25,679 bases of DNA from Actinomycetota bacterium (lineage in GTDB: Bacteria; Actinomycetota; Actinomycetes; Actinomycetales; Actinomycetaceae). The notes beneath the pieces are model-generated. The model did no database searches and was not told the DNA's origin. It worked only from the letters and a program-made list of their open reading frames with translations. The translations under genes and the position numbers were made by a program. The stretch lies in contig JAHYYD010000004.1 of NCBI GenBank assembly GCA_019425105.1, forward strand, positions 1-25,679. The letters run 5' to 3'. Positions 24,613-25,679 of the stretch are shown in pieces (positions within the stretch are counted from its first letter, which is position 1; each line of letters begins with the position of its first letter).

Positions 24613-25679
24613 TCAGTTGCCCCGAGACTTGCCGACGATCTCGTCCGCGACGGCGCGCGGAACCTCGGCGTAGCTGTCGAACTCCATGGAGTAGACAGCG
24701 CGGCCCTGCGTCTTGGAGCGCAGGTCGCCCACGTATCCGAACATCTCGGACAGCGGCACCTGGGCCTTGACGACGCGCACGCCGTGCTGCTCGTCCATCG
24801 ACGAGATCTGACCACGACGAGAGTTGAGGTCGCCGATGACGTCGCCCATGTACTCCTCGGGAGTACGAACCTCAACGGCCATGATCGGCTCGAGGAGGAC
24901 GGGGTTAGCCTTCTTGGCGGCTTCCTTCAGCGCCATCGAGCCCGCAACCTTGAACGCCATTTCGGAGGAGTCAACCTCGTGGTAGGCGCCGTCAAGCAGC
25001 GTGGCCTTGATGTCAACCATCGGGTAGCCGGCGAGAACGCCGGACTGCATGGCGTCCTTGATGCCCGCATCGACCGACGGAATGTACTCGCGAGGAACGC
25101 GGCCACCGGTGACCTTGTCCTCGAACATGTACTCTTCCTCGGAGTCGGCCGGGAGGGGCTCCAGGGCGATGATGACACGCGCGAACTGGCCGGAACCACC
25201 GGTCTGCTTCTTGTGCGTGTACTCGTACTTCTCAACCTTCTTGCGGATGGTCTCGCGGTAGGCAACCATCGGGTTACCCACGTTGGCCTCGACCTTGAAC
25301 TCGCGACGCATACGGTCGACGATGATGTCAAGGTGGAGCTCACCCATACCACCGATGATGGTCTGGCCGGTTTCGGGATCAAGCTCGACGGTGAACGTCG
25401 GGTCCTCTTCCGCGAGCTTCTGGATGGCAACGCCCATCTTCTCCTGGTCAGCCTTCGACTTGGGCTCGACGGCGACCTGGATAACGGGGGCGGGGAAGGT
25501 CATCGACTCGAGGACGATCGGCTTGTCGATAGCGGCAAGCGTGTCACCGGTCGTGGTGTCCTTGAGGCCGATCACCGCGTAGATGTGGCCAGCGTGTGCC
25601 ACGTCGACCGGGTTCTCCTTGTTCGAGTGCATCTGGAAGATCTTGCCGATGCGCTCCTTCTTGCCCTTGGTCGAGTTGA
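24613..25679 (-). CDS. fusA: translation elongation factor G, 3' part
   Basis: EF-G drives translocation and, with RRF, ribosome recycling. Only the C-terminal 354 codons are in the window; the gene runs off the high-coordinate edge, reading [20 protein letters not shown] at the border. Seen are the end of the domain II barrel, then domain III ([34 protein letters not shown]), domain IV ([37 protein letters not shown]) and domain V with [21 protein letters not shown] and LNSRRGQI. All are standard. The stop is followed by the fusA-tuf hairpin. Confidence 0.97.
   Translation of the reverse strand, partial: NSTKGKKERIGKIFQMHSNKENPVDVAHAGHIYAVIGLKDTTTGDTLAAIDKPIVLESMTFPAPVIQVAVEPKSKADQEKMGVAIQKLAEEDPTFTVELDPETGQTIIGGMGELHLDIIVDRMRREFKVEANVGNPMVAYRETIRKKVEKYEYTHKKQTGGSGQFARVIIALEPLPADSEEEYMFEDKVTGGRVPREYIPSVDAGIKDAMQSGVLAGYPMVDIKATLLDGAYHEVDSSEMAFKVAGSMALKEAAKKANPVLLEPIMAVEVRTPEEYMGDVIGDLNSRRGQISSMDEQHGVRVVKAQVPLSEMFGYVGDLRSKTQGRAVYSMEFDSYAEVPRAVADEIVGKSRGN

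Overview
The window is the main ribosomal-protein supercluster of a high-GC Gram-positive bacterium. Every gene I can support lies on the minus strand, so the biological order runs from high to low coordinates. Protein sequences, GC-rich codons, GTG/TTG starts and two sorted surface proteins with LAxTG-type anchors point to Actinobacteria. The most likely group is Actinomycetaceae (Actinomyces/Schaalia type); this family call is inference.

Layout in transcription order. (1) 25679-24613: 3' part of fusA (EF-G), then tuf (EF-Tu) with a clear intrinsic terminator. (2) 23103-20596: two surface-protein loci wedged between tuf and rpsJ. One is a 5'-truncated Cna-B/SpaA-type pilin remnant ending in LARTG; the other is an intact 529-aa secreted protein ending in LAKTG. 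(3) 20595-20040: a non-coding stretch with a terminator, three copies of a 19-bp motif, a good sigma-A-type promoter whose spacer is one of those copies, and a leader of about 300 nt full of hairpins. (4) 20039-10417: S10 and spc operons in canonical order, rpsJ-rplC-rplD-rplW-rplB-rpsS-rplV-rpsC-rplP-rpmC-rpsQ-rplN-rplX-rplE-rpsN-rpsH-rplF-rplR-rpsE-rpmD-rplO, packed with 0-60 nt gaps and several overlaps. (5) 10416-10159: a stack of hairpins ending in a T-tract terminator, separating rplO from secY. (6) 10158-7379: secY-adk-map, closed by a strong terminator. (7) 7329-6040: 1.3 kb without a credible gene but with four different repeat families. (8) 6039-2921: infA-rpmJ-rpsM-rpsK-rpoA-rplQ (alpha operon without rpsD), closed by a terminator. 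(9) 2837-1183: a ROK/polyphosphate-glucokinase-like gene joined to truA. (10) 1155-6: a near-consensus promoter and rplM-rpsI.

Together these genes make most of the 50S and 30S proteins, the translation factors IF-1, EF-Tu and EF-G, RNA polymerase alpha, the SecY translocon channel, adenylate kinase, the methionine aminopeptidase that trims nascent chains, and a tRNA pseudouridine synthase. The coding content is conventional. The unusual material is in the gaps: the rpsJ control region, the repeat cluster between map and infA, and the surface-protein insertion between tuf and rpsJ. No rRNA, tRNA, CRISPR array or transposase was seen.
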